From CAWCLK01 sp963796225 (GTDB taxonomy: Bacteria > Actinomycetota > Nitriliruptoria > Nitriliruptorales > Nitriliruptoraceae): a stretch of DNA of 64,000 nucleotides. This document shows, piece by piece, positions 47,061 through 56,328 of the stretch. The stretch spans positions 62,001-126,000 of the forward strand of contig CAWCLK010000030.1 of assembly GCA_963796225.1 (NCBI GenBank), given 5' to 3'. The notes below the pieces were generated by a model that saw nothing but the letters and a program-made list of their open reading frames with translations, ran no database searches and was not told where the DNA came from. A program made the position numbers and the translations under genes. How positions within the stretch are numbered: the stretch's first letter is position 1; every line of letters begins with the position of its first letter.

Positions 47061-47744
47061 TCAGGCTGGCTCGGGGAGGTCGAAGCTCTCCCGGACCACG
47101 AAGATGCCGGTCGCCTCGGCGGTCACGGTGTCGTCGGCGGTCGCGCGGGCCCACATGACGAGCTTGCGGCCCTCGCGCCGCTCGACGCCGGCCTCGATCG
47201 TCACGACCGTGTGCAGCGGGGTGACGGCGAGGTAGCGGACCTCGAGGGTCCCGGTGTAGCCGGCCGCCCCGGCCGCCATCTGGGCGATGCCCAGCACCTC
47301 GTCGAAGGAGGCCGCGAGCACGCCGCCGTGGACGCCGCCGGCCGGTCCCTCGTGCTGCTCGGTGAACACCGCGTGGGCGACCGTCGTGTCCCCGAAGCGC
47401 AGCCGCAGGGGGTAGGCGGCCGGGTTGCTCGCGCCCGTGACGGGGGAGCGCTCGGTGAGGTAGGAGACCGGGACGTCGGCACGGGCCGGCGTCGTGGGGG
47501 TCCGCACCAGGTCGGTCACCTGGTGCCGGAGCCGGTCGGCGAGGTCCTCGACGGCCAGCAGGTCCTCGAGCTCGTTGTGCTCGGCGTCGACGCGGACCAG
47601 CTCGCTGGCCACCACCCGCAGGGTCTCCACGACCCGGTGCAGGGCCTGGCGCGGTTCGCTGCGCTCGACGTCGTTGCCCAGCCAGCGGTTCATGATGGCG
47701 GCGGCACGATCGTCGACGGGGCGGGGGGCGGCGGATTCGGTCAT
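47061..47744 (-). CDS. Hot-dog-fold thioesterase (PaaI/4HBT type)
   Basis: A 227-residue protein. A helical N-terminal part (about 1-90) precedes a hot-dog domain containing the active-site signature HEGPAGGVHGGVLAASFDEVLGIA and the later strands LEVRYLAVTPLHTVVTIEAGVERREG. It would hydrolyse acyl-CoA esters, recycling CoA during catabolism. The gene is divergent from the acyl-CoA dehydrogenase pair at 47881 and shares with it the gap that holds operator copy 5 and a KstR-type box. Confidence 0.85.
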   Translation of the reverse strand: MTESAAPRPVDDRAAAIMNRWLGNDVERSEPRQALHRVVETLRVVASELVRVDAEHNELEDLLAVEDLADRLRHQVTDLVRTPTTPARADVPVSYLTERSPVTGASNPAAYPLRLRFGDTTVAHAVFTEQHEGPAGGVHGGVLAASFDEVLGIAQMAAGAAGYTGTLEVRYLAVTPLHTVVTIEAGVERREGRKLVMWARATADDTVTAEATGIFVVRESFDLPEPA

Positions 47745-47765
47745 TGCGGTGCTCCGGGGCGGAAT

Positions 47766-47780
47766 CTGACTGGCCGTCAG
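47766..47780. promoter_or_regulatory. CTGAC-N5-GTCAG operator, copy 5
   Basis: CTGAC-TGGCC-GTCAG in the 136-bp gap between the thioesterase and the acyl-CoA dehydrogenase pair 2. The KstR-type box begins three bases after it. Confidence 0.72.
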
Positions 47781-47783
47781 AAC

Positions 47784-47797
47784 TAGAACGTGTTATA
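47784..47797. promoter_or_regulatory. KstR-type box, full match
   Basis: TAGAACGTGTTATA fits TNNAACNNGTTNNA at every fixed position. The central AGAACGTGTT is what strong mycobacterial KstR sites share. It lies 84 bp upstream of the FadE26-like start. Confidence 0.7.
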
Positions 47798-47880
47798 CAT
47801 CACCACCCCGGCGCCGTGCCCATCCGCGTCCTGTCCGGCCCGACGCCCCGACACCTCACTCGTCAGCAAGGTCCCGATCG

Positions 47881-49056
47881 ATGCGGCTCGCCCCGACCCC
47901 GGAGCAGGAGGCCTTCCGCGAGGAGGTCCGCGACTACTTCACGTCCGTGTACACCCCGGACGTGGCCCGTCAGGTCGAACGCGACCCGGTCGACATCGGG
48001 GCCTACCGGGACCTCATGCGGCGCTTCGGCCAGGACGGCTGGCTCTGCCCCACGTGGCCGACCGACATCGGTGGACGCGGCCTCAGCCCGGTCGAGCAGT
48101 TCATCTTCTTCGACGAGACCCAGCGCCTGCGGGTCCCGATGCCGTTCCTGACCACGAACACCGTCGGCCCGACGATCGCCGCCTTCGGGTCCGACGAGCA
48201 GAAGGCGGACTACCTGCCGAGGATCGTCCGGGGCGAGGTCCTGTTCTCGATCGGCTACTCCGAACCCGGGGCGGGCACCGACCTCGCCTCCCTGACCACG
48301 CGAGCGGTCCGGGACGGGGACGACTGGGTCATCACCGGCCAGAAGATGTGGACCTCGCTGGTCGACCGCGCCGATGCCGTGTGGCTGGCCTGCCGGACGG
48401 ATCCCGATGCCCCGAAGCACAAGGGCATCTCGATGATCATCGTGCCCACCGACAGCGACGGCTTCTCGTGGACGAAGGTGGACACGATCGGCGGCGGCCT
48501 GACGGCGGCGACCTACTACCAGGACGTGCGTGTCCCGGTCGCCAACACCGTCGGCGAGATCCACGGCGGCTGGCGCCTGATGACGGCCCAGCTCAACCAC
48601 GAACGCATCGCCCTGGCGGCTGCCGGACCGGTCCAGCGGCGGTTCGAGGAGGTTCGCCGGTGGGCCCAGCAGACCAAGCTGGCCGACGGGCGGCGGGTCA
48701 TCGACCAGGAGTGGGTCCAGCGCAAGCTGGCGGAGGTCCGGGCACGGCTCGAGGCCCTGCGCCTGCTCAACTGGAAGGTCGCGTGGGAGGCGTCGCAGGA
48801 CCGCATCGACCCCAAGGACGCGTCCGCGATGAAGGTCTACGGGTCCGAGTCGGGGCTCGAGGTCTGGCGGCTGCTCATGGAGGTCGTCGGCCCGCTCGCC
48901 CCGCTGACCCCCGACGACGACGGGGCGGTGCTGGCCGGCGAGCTCGAGGAGGAGATGCGCCGCGCGGTGATCGTCACCTTCGGGGGCGGGACCAACGAGA
49001 TCCAGCGCGACATCATCGCCACGATGGGCCTGGGCATGCCCCGGCCGCCGCGCTGA
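47881..49056 (+). CDS. Acyl-CoA dehydrogenase, FadE26-like, pair 2 first subunit
   Basis: A 391-residue dehydrogenase. GYSEPGAGTDLASLTTRAVRDGDDWVITGQKMWTS is the FAD/substrate domain, NHERIALAAAGP the mid-region, and GGGTNEIQRDIIATMGLGMPR the C-terminal FAD contact, the wording of the FadE26 subfamily used in steroid side-chain oxidation (ChsE4). It is followed by its partner ten bases downstream, with a ferredoxin of the FdxD type close by, echoing the mycobacterial Rv3502c-Rv3505 locus. ATG 47881 has no clear RBS. Substrate by homology only. Confidence 0.9.
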   Translation: MRLAPTPEQEAFREEVRDYFTSVYTPDVARQVERDPVDIGAYRDLMRRFGQDGWLCPTWPTDIGGRGLSPVEQFIFFDETQRLRVPMPFLTTNTVGPTIAAFGSDEQKADYLPRIVRGEVLFSIGYSEPGAGTDLASLTTRAVRDGDDWVITGQKMWTSLVDRADAVWLACRTDPDAPKHKGISMIIVPTDSDGFSWTKVDTIGGGLTAATYYQDVRVPVANTVGEIHGGWRLMTAQLNHERIALAAAGPVQRRFEEVRRWAQQTKLADGRRVIDQEWVQRKLAEVRARLEALRLLNWKVAWEASQDRIDPKDASAMKVYGSESGLEVWRLLMEVVGPLAPLTPDDDGAVLAGELEEEMRRAVIVTFGGGTNEIQRDIIATMGLGMPRPPR

Positions 49057-49066
49057 GGGGGACGAC

Positions 49067-50149
49067 GTGGACTTCGCACTGACCGAGGACCAGCAGGCCG
49101 TCGCCGACCTGGCCGACCGCGTGCTGGGCGAGCACGCCGACCCGGCGCGCCTGCGCACGCTGGAGGCGGCCGACGGCCACGACGACCAGGCGTGGCGGGC
49201 GCTGGTGGACACCGGACTGCTCGGGGTCGCCGTGCCCGAGGCCCACGGCGGGGCGGGCATCGGCTGGCTGGCCGCGCACCTGCTGTGCGAGGCCGCCGGA
49301 CGCCACGTCGCGCACGTGCCGGTGGTCGAGCAGGTCACGGCCGCGACCCTGCTCGCGGCTGTCGGCGACCCGACCGAGCTGCTGCCCGGTGTCGTGGCCG
49401 GCGACGTCGTGGTCACCCTCGCGCTGCAGGACGTCGGCGCCAGCCCGTGGGACCCCGCCACCGTCCTCGACGGGACGGGCGACGAGGCACGCGTCACGGG
49501 CGCCAAGGTGGTCGTGCCATGGGGGACACGTGCGATCCACCTGCTCGTCAGCGCCACGCCCCGTGGTGGCGGGGCGCCCCGCGTCGCCGTGGTGGCCGCG
49601 GCCGATGCGACCATCCGCCCGCACCACCTGTCCTCCGACGTGCCCCATGCCGCGGTCGACCTCGACGACGCCCCGGCCGTGGTCGTCGGGGACGACACGA
49701 CGCTGCCGTGGCTGTTGGACCTCGCCGTCAGCGCGCTGGCCAGCCACCAGGCGGGGATGCTGGCCGCGGCCGTCGACCTCGCGGCCTCCTACACGACGCA
49801 GCGCGAGCAGTTCGGTCGCCCGATCGCGACCTTCCAGGCCGTGTCGCAGCGCGTGGCCAGCGCGTTCGTGGACGCCGAGTGCGCGCGCCTGGCCGCCCTG
49901 CAGGCCGCCTGGCGGCTGCACGAGGGCCTGCCCGCCACCGACGAGGTCGCCATCGCCAAGTGGTGGGCGGCCGAGGCCGGCCACCGGGTCCTGCACGCCG
50001 CCCAGCACGTCCACGGCGGGGTCGGTGTCGACCGCGAGTACCCATTGCACCGCTACCTGCTGCGCACCAAGCAGGTCGAGTTCGCGCTGGGATCGGCCGC
50101 CGACCAGCTGGGCCGGCTCGGGGCGTCCCTGGCCGCCGACCCGGCCTGA
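49067..50149 (+). CDS. Acyl-CoA dehydrogenase, FadE27-like, pair 2 second subunit
   Basis: A 360-residue partner subunit. The N-terminal helical domain (MDFALTEDQQAVADLADRVLGEHADPARL) and the C-terminal signature YTTQREQFGRPIATFQAVSQR, QHVHGGVGVDREYPLHRYLLRTKQVEFALG are intact, while the FAD beta-domain loop is shortened, as in FadE27/ChsE5-type subunits. GTG 49067 lies ten bases after the first subunit stop. With that gene it would form an alpha2beta2 dehydrogenase acting on a bulky CoA-ester side chain. Confidence 0.87.
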   Translation: MDFALTEDQQAVADLADRVLGEHADPARLRTLEAADGHDDQAWRALVDTGLLGVAVPEAHGGAGIGWLAAHLLCEAAGRHVAHVPVVEQVTAATLLAAVGDPTELLPGVVAGDVVVTLALQDVGASPWDPATVLDGTGDEARVTGAKVVVPWGTRAIHLLVSATPRGGGAPRVAVVAAADATIRPHHLSSDVPHAAVDLDDAPAVVVGDDTTLPWLLDLAVSALASHQAGMLAAAVDLAASYTTQREQFGRPIATFQAVSQRVASAFVDAECARLAALQAAWRLHEGLPATDEVAIAKWWAAEAGHRVLHAAQHVHGGVGVDREYPLHRYLLRTKQVEFALGSAADQLGRLGASLAADPA

Positions 50150-50200
50150 TCCCGCCCGCCAACCTGATCCCGCCCGCCCAACCTGATCCCGCCCGCCCAA
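50145..50200. repeat. Three tandem copies of an 18-19-bp repeat
   Basis: Units of CCTGATCCCGCCCGCCCAA (the first one base shorter) follow one another. The first contains the stop codon of the FadE27-like gene, the last runs into the AAGGAG ribosome-binding site of the next SDR. No function is evident. Confidence 0.85.
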
Positions 50201-50209
50201 GGAGCGCAC

Positions 50210-51138
50210 ATGACCATCGACCTCGACGGACGCGTCGCCATCGTGACCGGCGCGGGGCGCGGGCTCGGGCGTGCCGAGGCCATCGACCTCGCCGCCCACG
50301 GGGCGCGTGTCGTCGTCAACGACCTCGGCGCCACCCTCGACGGCCAGGCCACCGGCGACAGCGCCGGGCAGGAGGTCGCGGCCGAGATCCGCGCCCAGGG
50401 CGGCGACGCCGTCGTGCACCACGGCGACGTCGCCGACTGGGACGACGCCGCGGCGCTCGTCGACGCAGGCCGTGCGCGACTTCGGCGGGCTCGACGTCCT
50501 GGTCAACAACGCGGGCATCATCCGCGACCGCATGATCTTCGCGATGTCCGAGGAGGACTTCGACGCGGTGGTGCGGGTGCACCTCAAGGGCCACTTCTGC
50601 ATGTTGCGGCACGCGACCGCGTGGTGGCGCGAGCAGTCGAAGGCGACCGGGGGCGCCGGTGTACGCGCGGGCGATCAACACCACGTCCGAAGCCGCGCTG
50701 CTCGGCTCGCCGGGCCAGCCCAACTACGCCGCGGCGAAGTCGGGCATCATCGCGCTCACGCAGTCGACGGCGTTCGGGTGCGCCAAGTACGGCGTGCGAG
50801 CCAACGCGATCGCCCCGCGCGCCCGGACGCGCATGACCGAGGGCGTGTTCGGCGAGGCGGACGGCCCGGCCGACCCGCTCGCGCCCGAGCACGTGGCGCC
50901 CCTGGTGACGTGGCTGGCCTCACCGGCAGCCGAACGGGTCACCGGCCAGGTCTTCGTGGCCTACGGCGGCTTCGTCGGCCTGATGGGGGGTCCACCGTTG
51001 CGCCACCGGGTCGACGCGCCCACGGGGCACTGGGACCCGGAGGACCTCGGCAAGGCCCTGGACGAGGAACTTGGGGGCTCGGGGGCGAAACTCACGTACA
51101 TGGCGGCCGACCTGATGCAGGTGGACGCCGCCGACTGA
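50210..51138 (+). CDS. Short-chain dehydrogenase, Hsd4A/Rv3502c-like; two frameshifts
   Basis: About 308 residues after correction. IVTGAGRGLGRAEAIDLAAHGARVVVNDLGATLDGQATGDSAG shows the enlarged N-terminal fold of the peroxisomal-type hydroxyacyl-CoA dehydrogenases. NNAGIIRDRMIFAMSEEDFDAVVRVHLKGHF and YAAAKSGIIALTQS complete it. Extra bases near 50465 (LVDQAVRDFGG) and 50650 (KATGGPVYARAINTTSEAA) disrupt the frame. It is closely related to the SDR at 42203. Its place after the FadE26/27-like pair matches M. tuberculosis Rv3502c and supports a role in steroid side-chain beta-oxidation. Confidence 0.85.
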
Positions 51139-51268
51139 CACGAACGGACCGCACGGGCCTGACGGCCTGCGCGGAGCGCACACGGACACCGCTGACCGGG
51201 CCGAGGGAGTGGCCCCGAGGCGGCGGTGGCGTCACCGACCACCACGGTCGTCGTTGCCACCATCGAGG

Positions 51269-51286
51269 TCCCCACGGACGTGGGGA
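51269..51286. promoter_or_regulatory. Inverted repeat upstream of the ABC importer operon
   Basis: Perfect 8-bp arms TCCCCACG and CGTGGGGA with two bases between, about 40-55 bp upstream of the binding-protein start. Neither a CTGAC palindrome nor a KstR box is present in this gap, so this may be a separate operator for the transporter. Confidence 0.4.
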
Positions 51287-51323
51287 ACCGCATGACGCAC
51301 CCCCCGGGCGGGAAGGGCTGCAC

Positions 51324-52868
51324 ATGACGTCGAGCATGCGAGGCATGGCAACGCTCGCCGTGGTCGCACTGTTGGCCACGGCGTGCGGCTCGCGCCTGTC
51401 CGAGGACGAGGTCGCGCTGTACGCCGGTGGCGCCGCGGCCGGCGACGGCACCGTGGCCGGGTCGGTGACCCAGCAGCTCGAGGGGGCCGACGACCCCGTC
51501 ACCGGGGCCACCGACCAGGGACCCGCCGAGGCCGCCACGGGCAGCACCGGGGGGACCGGTACCGCCGTCTGGCACCGGCACGACGTCCACGACCGGCTCG
51601 ACGGGGGGCGGGGCCGCCGACGCACAGGCCGGCGACACCGACGGCGCCGCGGACGACGGTGGGGGCCAGCGGCCGCCACCGAGCAGGGGGGAGCACGTAC
51701 CGACACGCGTGCCGCCCCGGCCGGGGGCAACGGCGGGGCGACCGACGTCGGCGTCACGGCGGACTCGATCACGATCTTCAACGTCGCCGACCTCACGGGC
51801 GCGGTCCCGGGCCTGTTCCAGGACGCCAAGGAGGCCACGCAGGCCTACGTCGCCTACTTCGCCGCCACCGAGGGCACCGTCTACGGGCGCTCCCTGAAGT
51901 TCGTGTCACGCGACACCCAGCTGTCCAGCAACGGCAATCGGGCCGCCTACCTCGACGCCTGCGACCAGGCCTTCGCGGCGGTCGGGTCCATGTCGGCCTT
52001 CGAGGAGGGCGCGGTCGAGCCCATCGAGGGCTGTGGGATCCCCGACCTGCGCAACATCCGCACCAGCAAGGCGCTGCAGGGGTCGCGCTTCTCCTTCGGC
52101 GCCGACGCGCTGCGGACCGGCGAGGTGCCGCTGAGCGAGTGGTCGTACTACAAGGAGACGTTCCCCGACGCGATCACCAACGCGGGGTACGTCTACCTCG
52201 AGAACCAGACCACGACCTACGGCACCACCCAGAACCGGCAGGCCACCGAGAAGATCGGGTACCGCTGGAACGCCAACATCCCCGTGGCCGTGGCCGAGAC
52301 CAACTACGCGCGGGTCGTCAACGAGCTCAAGTCCAAGGACATCCAGCTCGTCGCCTTCCAGGGCGCCTACCAGCAGGCGGCCCGGCTGGCCAGCGCCATG
52401 GCGCAGCAGGACTACGCACCGAAGGTCTTCGCGCTCCAGGCCAACAACTACACGCCGGACCTCATCGAGACCTGTGGGCAGGCCTGCGAGGACTTCGTGT
52501 CCGTCTCCCAGACCGGGGCACTGCTCGAGGAGATGGACGGCAACCCCGAGCTGCAGACCTACGCCGAGTGGCTGGCCCGGGTGAACCCGCGGGCGCGCCC
52601 CACCGGGCTCGGCATGTACTCGTGGTCGGCGGCGAAGCTGTTCGTCCAGGCGCTGAAGGAGATCGGCCCGGAACTGACCCGTGCGAAGCTGCTGGAGTAC
52701 CTCGGGACCGTCACGGACTACGAGGGGGGCGGGCTGATCCCGCCGCAGGACGTGGCCAGCCAACAGCCCACCGACTGCATCATCATCCTGGACATCGATG
52801 GGGGCCAGTTCGTTCGCGTCGAACCCGGCGACGGCTACCGCTGCCGCCCCGCCCCGGGGAAGATCTGA
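51324..52868 (+). CDS. ABC substrate-binding lipoprotein, branched-chain/Leu-type
   Basis: ATG 51324 starts a lipoprotein signal peptide (LAVVALLATAC, C21). A long low-complexity linker (about residues 40-140) precedes a periplasmic-binding-protein type I domain (VTADSITIFNVADLTGAVPGLFQDAKEATQAYVAYF, later QLVAFQGAYQQAARLASAM and LGMYSWSAAKLFVQALKEI). Inside the linker, 51560-51690, the frame shifts locally and back; Gly/Thr/Asp-rich reading SGTGTTSTTGSTGGGAAD is more natural than the Arg-rich one. The downstream permease-ATPase genes make it the solute receptor. The ligand is unknown; steroids or aromatic acids are possible from context. Confidence 0.8.
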   Translation: MTSSMRGMATLAVVALLATACGSRLSEDEVALYAGGAAAGDGTVAGSVTQQLEGADDPVTGATDQGPAEAATGSTGGTGTAVWHRHDVHDRLDGGRGRRRTGRRHRRRRGRRWGPAAATEQGGARTDTRAAPAGGNGGATDVGVTADSITIFNVADLTGAVPGLFQDAKEATQAYVAYFAATEGTVYGRSLKFVSRDTQLSSNGNRAAYLDACDQAFAAVGSMSAFEEGAVEPIEGCGIPDLRNIRTSKALQGSRFSFGADALRTGEVPLSEWSYYKETFPDAITNAGYVYLENQTTTYGTTQNRQATEKIGYRWNANIPVAVAETNYARVVNELKSKDIQLVAFQGAYQQAARLASAMAQQDYAPKVFALQANNYTPDLIETCGQACEDFVSVSQTGALLEEMDGNPELQTYAEWLARVNPRARPTGLGMYSWSAAKLFVQALKEIGPELTRAKLLEYLGTVTDYEGGGLIPPQDVASQQPTDCIIILDIDGGQFVRVEPGDGYRCRPAPGKI

Positions 52869-52890
52869 TCATGGCGAAGGGGTCCAGCTG

Positions 52891-54881
52891 ATGGGTGCGC
52901 TCGGAGACCTGCTGTCCAACCTGTTCACGTTCACCGTGCTCGGGCTGATCACGGCCGCGGCGTACGCGATCGCGTCGTCCGGCCTCGTGATCACCTACGC
53001 CACCTCGAACGTGTTCAACATGGCGCACGGTGCCGTGGGCATGGTCAGCGCGTTCCTGTTCTGGCAGCTGGTGGTGCCGTGGGGCCTCCCGATGGCGCTG
53101 TCGGCCGTGCTCGTCGTGCTGGTGTTCGCGCCGCTGTTCGGGGCACTGCTCGAACGCACGATGATGCGCCACCTCACCGACGCCTCCGTGACCGTCTCGC
53201 TGACCGTGACGGTCGGGCTGTTCGTGCTCCTGCTGGGGACGGCCCAGACCGTGTGGCCCGGCGGTGTCGCGCGCGACGTGCCGCCGTTCTTCGCCGGCCA
53301 CAACGTCGGGCTGGGCGGCATCAACATCGCCTACCACGACCTGCTGACGCTGTTCCTGGCCGGGCTGGTCGCCGGTGGCCTGTACCTGCTGCTGAACCGG
53401 ACCCGCACCGGCACGGGCATGCGTGCCATCGTCGACAACCGCGAGCTGCTGGCGCTGCACGGGGCACGGCCCCAACGACTGGGCATGCTCTCGTGGGCCA
53501 TCGGCTCGAGCCTCGCCGCGCTCGCCGGCGTGATGCTGGCCTCCAAGATCGGGTTCCAGTACGTCACCCTGACGCTGGTCGTGATCAACGCCTTCGCCGC
53601 CGCGATGGTCGGCCGGCTCAAGTCGCTGCCGCGGACCTTCGTCGGCGCCATCCTGCTGGGGGTCGTCATCGAGTGGTCGATCGGGCTCGGCTCGACCTAC
53701 CTGCCCGAGGGCCTGCAGGACAACGACATCTACAAGGGCGTGCTCGCGTCCCTGGCCACGATCTTCCTGTTCGCCGCCATGCTGGCCCTGCCGCAGGAGA
53801 AGCTGCGCGTCGGCCGGGTGGAGGGCGCCAGCCTGGTGCGCCTGCCCTCGCGGGCACGGACCCTGATCTCGGGCGCCGGCCTCATCGCCGCGGTCGCCAT
53901 CGCCACCCAGTTCCTCGGCGCCGGGACGACCTCGTCCCTGTCCCGCGGGCCTCGGGCTGGCCTGCATCATGTTGTCGCTGGTCCTGCTGGCCGGGTACGG
54001 CGGGGACATGTCCCTGGCGCAGCTGACCTTCGCCGGGTTCGGGGCGCTGACCGTGGTCAAGTGGGGCGCCTTCGTGTTCCAGGGCCAGGTCAGCATCTTC
54101 GCCATCCTCGCGGCCGGGCTGGTCGCCGGTGCGGTCGGCGCGCTGGTCGCCCTGCCCGCGCTGCGGCTGCGCGGCCTGTACCTCGGGCTCGGGACCCTCG
54201 CGTTCGCCGTGGCCATGGACGAGATCGTGTTCAAGAAGCCGCTGCTGGGGTTCCAGCTCGGTGGCGGGGCGACGATCACCCGTCCGTCGATGTTCGAATC
54301 CGAGGCGGGCGCCGCCGTCTACGTGGCCATCGGCTTCGTCGTCCTGGCCGTGCTCGTGCTCGAGCTGCGCCGCAGCCGCTTCGGCCGCCTGCTGCTGGCC
54401 AGCCGCGACAGCCCCGCCGCGCTGAGCACCCTGGGGCAGTCGATCACCCGCACCCGGGTGGCCACGTTCGCGATCGCCGCGGCGATCGCAGGCATGGGCG
54501 GCGTCCTGCTCGCCAACGCGCAGGTCGCGGTCGGCGACGCGGACTTCTACTTCTTCCAGAACCTGCCGCTGCTGCTGCTCGTCGTGGTCGGGCGGGATCA
54601 CCTCGGTGACCGGCGCGCTGCTCGGGGGCCTGTTCCTCGGGCTGTCGCCGACGATCACCGACCTGTTCCCGACCATCGGCGGGCTGCTCAACCTCATGAT
54701 CGGCGTCGCGGCCGTGCTGCTGGGGCGCAACCCCAACGGGCTGGCCGGGGCGATGTTCGAGGCGGGGCGCCAGGTGCTCGGCCGCGGGGAGTCCGAGGAC
54801 GCTCCCGCCGAGCAGCGGCAGGTCGCCATCGGCGACGAGGACGAGGACTTCGAGGAGGTGACGGTCGTTGGCGCTTCTTGA
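52891..54881 (+). CDS. Fused LivH-LivM ABC permease; two frameshifts
   Basis: About 662 residues that combine both permease subunits of a branched-chain-type importer. The LivH half (52891-about 53800) has LGLITAAAYAIASSGLVITYATSNVFNMAHGAVGM and the EAA-like loop RTGTGMRAIVDNRELLALHG; the LivM half has GYGGDMSLAQLTFAGFGAL, LRLRGLYLGLGTLAFAVAMDEIVF and GITSVTGALLGGLFLGL. Extra G bases near 53947 and 54591 break the frame. A six-codon frame (ATG 52871) precedes it and overlaps its start; this is probably meaningless. Such HM fusions occur in some actinobacterial importers. Confidence 0.82.
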
Positions 54882-55617
54882 GACTCACGACGTCCTGATG
54901 CAGTTCGGCGGCATCACCGCCGTCGACCATGCCTCCCTGTCGGTCGAGGAGGGCCGGATCCACGGCCTGATCGGCCCGAACGGGGCGGGCAAGACCACCA
55001 CGTTCAACATCATCTCCGGCCTGCAGGAACCCACCTCCGGCGTGGTGACCTTCGACGGCGAGGACGTCACCCGCGAGACCGTGCACCAGCGGGCCCGCCG
55101 GGGCATCGCCCGCACGTTCCAGCGCCTCGAGGTGTTCGGCTCGCTGACCGTGCGCGACAACATCCAGACCGCGGTCGAGATCCACCGGTCCTGGTCCGGC
55201 GTCCGCGACCACGGGGTCCGCGAGCAGACCGAGGAGCTGATCGACCTCGTCGGCATCCGCGGCTTCGCCGACCAGCGGGCCGACGCGATCCCCACCGGCG
55301 TCGCCCGCCTGACCGAGCTCGGCCGCGCGCTCGCCATCCGGCCGCGCGTGCTCCTGCTCGACGAGCCCTCCTCGGGGCTGAACGAGGAGGAGACCCTCGA
55401 GTTCGGCCACCTGCTGACACGCCTGGCGACCCAGGGGATGGCGATCCTCATGGTCGAGCACGACGTCGACCTCGTCATGCGCGTCTGCTCGTGGATCGAC
55501 GTGCTCGACTTCGGGGCGGTCATCGCCTCGGGCGACCCGGCGATGATCCGCGACAACCCGGACGTCCAGGCCGCCTACCTCGGCAGCGCGGAACCCACCG
55601 CGGAGGTGCCGGCATGA
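54868..55617 (+). CDS. livG: ABC transporter ATPase, LivG type
   Basis: A 249-residue ATPase. Walker A GLIGPNGAGKTTTFNI, Walker B LLLDEPSSGL and the His switch MVEHDVDLVM are normal; the signature motif is the atypical IPTGVARLTELGRALA instead of the usual Y-G-x-Q-R-x-E. TTG 54868 overlaps the permease stop by 14 bases and is preceded by GAGGAGGTGA. It works with the LivF-type ATPase to energise the fused permease. Confidence 0.9.
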   Translation: MALLETHDVLMQFGGITAVDHASLSVEEGRIHGLIGPNGAGKTTTFNIISGLQEPTSGVVTFDGEDVTRETVHQRARRGIARTFQRLEVFGSLTVRDNIQTAVEIHRSWSGVRDHGVREQTEELIDLVGIRGFADQRADAIPTGVARLTELGRALAIRPRVLLLDEPSSGLNEEETLEFGHLLTRLATQGMAILMVEHDVDLVMRVCSWIDVLDFGAVIASGDPAMIRDNPDVQAAYLGSAEPTAEVPA

Positions 55618-56328
55618 GCACGCCCATCCTCGAGCTCGACGACGTCCACGCCGCCTACGGGCGCATCGAGGTGCTGCGGGGCGTGTCCTTCACCGTCCCG
55701 CGCGGGTCGGTCGTGGCCCTGCTCGGCCCCAACGGGGCGGGCAAGACGACCACGCTCAAGCTGGCCTCGGGGCAGATGGCCCCGACGGCGGGGACGGTTC
55801 GCGTCGCCGGTGTCCCGCTGGCGAGCACCGTCACCCCGGACGAGCTGGTCCGGATCGGCATGTGCACCGTCCCCGAGGGCCGCGGGATCTTCCCGAACCT
55901 GACCGTCGAGGAGAACCTGCGCCTGGCGGCCTATGCGGGCTCGGTGCCCGAGGCGACAGATCCGCGAGCGGGCCTACGAACGGTTCCCGCGGCTCGGCGA
56001 ACGCCGGACCCAGCTGGCCGGCAAGATGTCCGGTGGCGAGCAGCAGATGCTGGCCATGTCCCGGTCCCTGGCGACCGACCCGGCCCTGCTGCTGCTCGAC
56101 GAGCTGTCGATGGGCCTGGCCCCGCTGATCGTGGAGGAGCTGTACGGCATCGTTCGCCAGCTGGCCGAGGAGGGGATCTCCATCCTCGTCATCGAGCAGT
56201 TCGCGCGCACGGCGCTGGCGGTCGCCGACTACGGCGTCGTCATGGTGAACGGGCGCGTCACGGCCATGGGAGAACCCGCGGACCTCGCGGGGGACATCGA
56301 GGCCGCCTACCTGGGAGGAGCCGCATGA
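55614..56328 (+). CDS. livF: ABC transporter ATPase, LivF type; one frameshift
   Basis: About 237 residues. Walker A LLGPNGAGKTTTLKLA, signature KMSGGEQQMLAMSRSLA, Walker B LLLLDELSMGLAP (Leu-Ser where Pro-Ser is usual) and the EQF switch are present. An extra A near 55958 splits GSVPEAT from IRERAYERFPRLGERR. ATG 55614 overlaps the LivG stop, and its own stop overlaps the next start, so the operon is translationally coupled throughout. Confidence 0.9.

Noticed and set aside
52871..52891. Six-codon leader peptide (MAKGSS) before the permease gene
   Set aside because: No attenuator structure or regulatory codons; an accidental ATG between the receptor stop and the permease RBS is the simpler reading.
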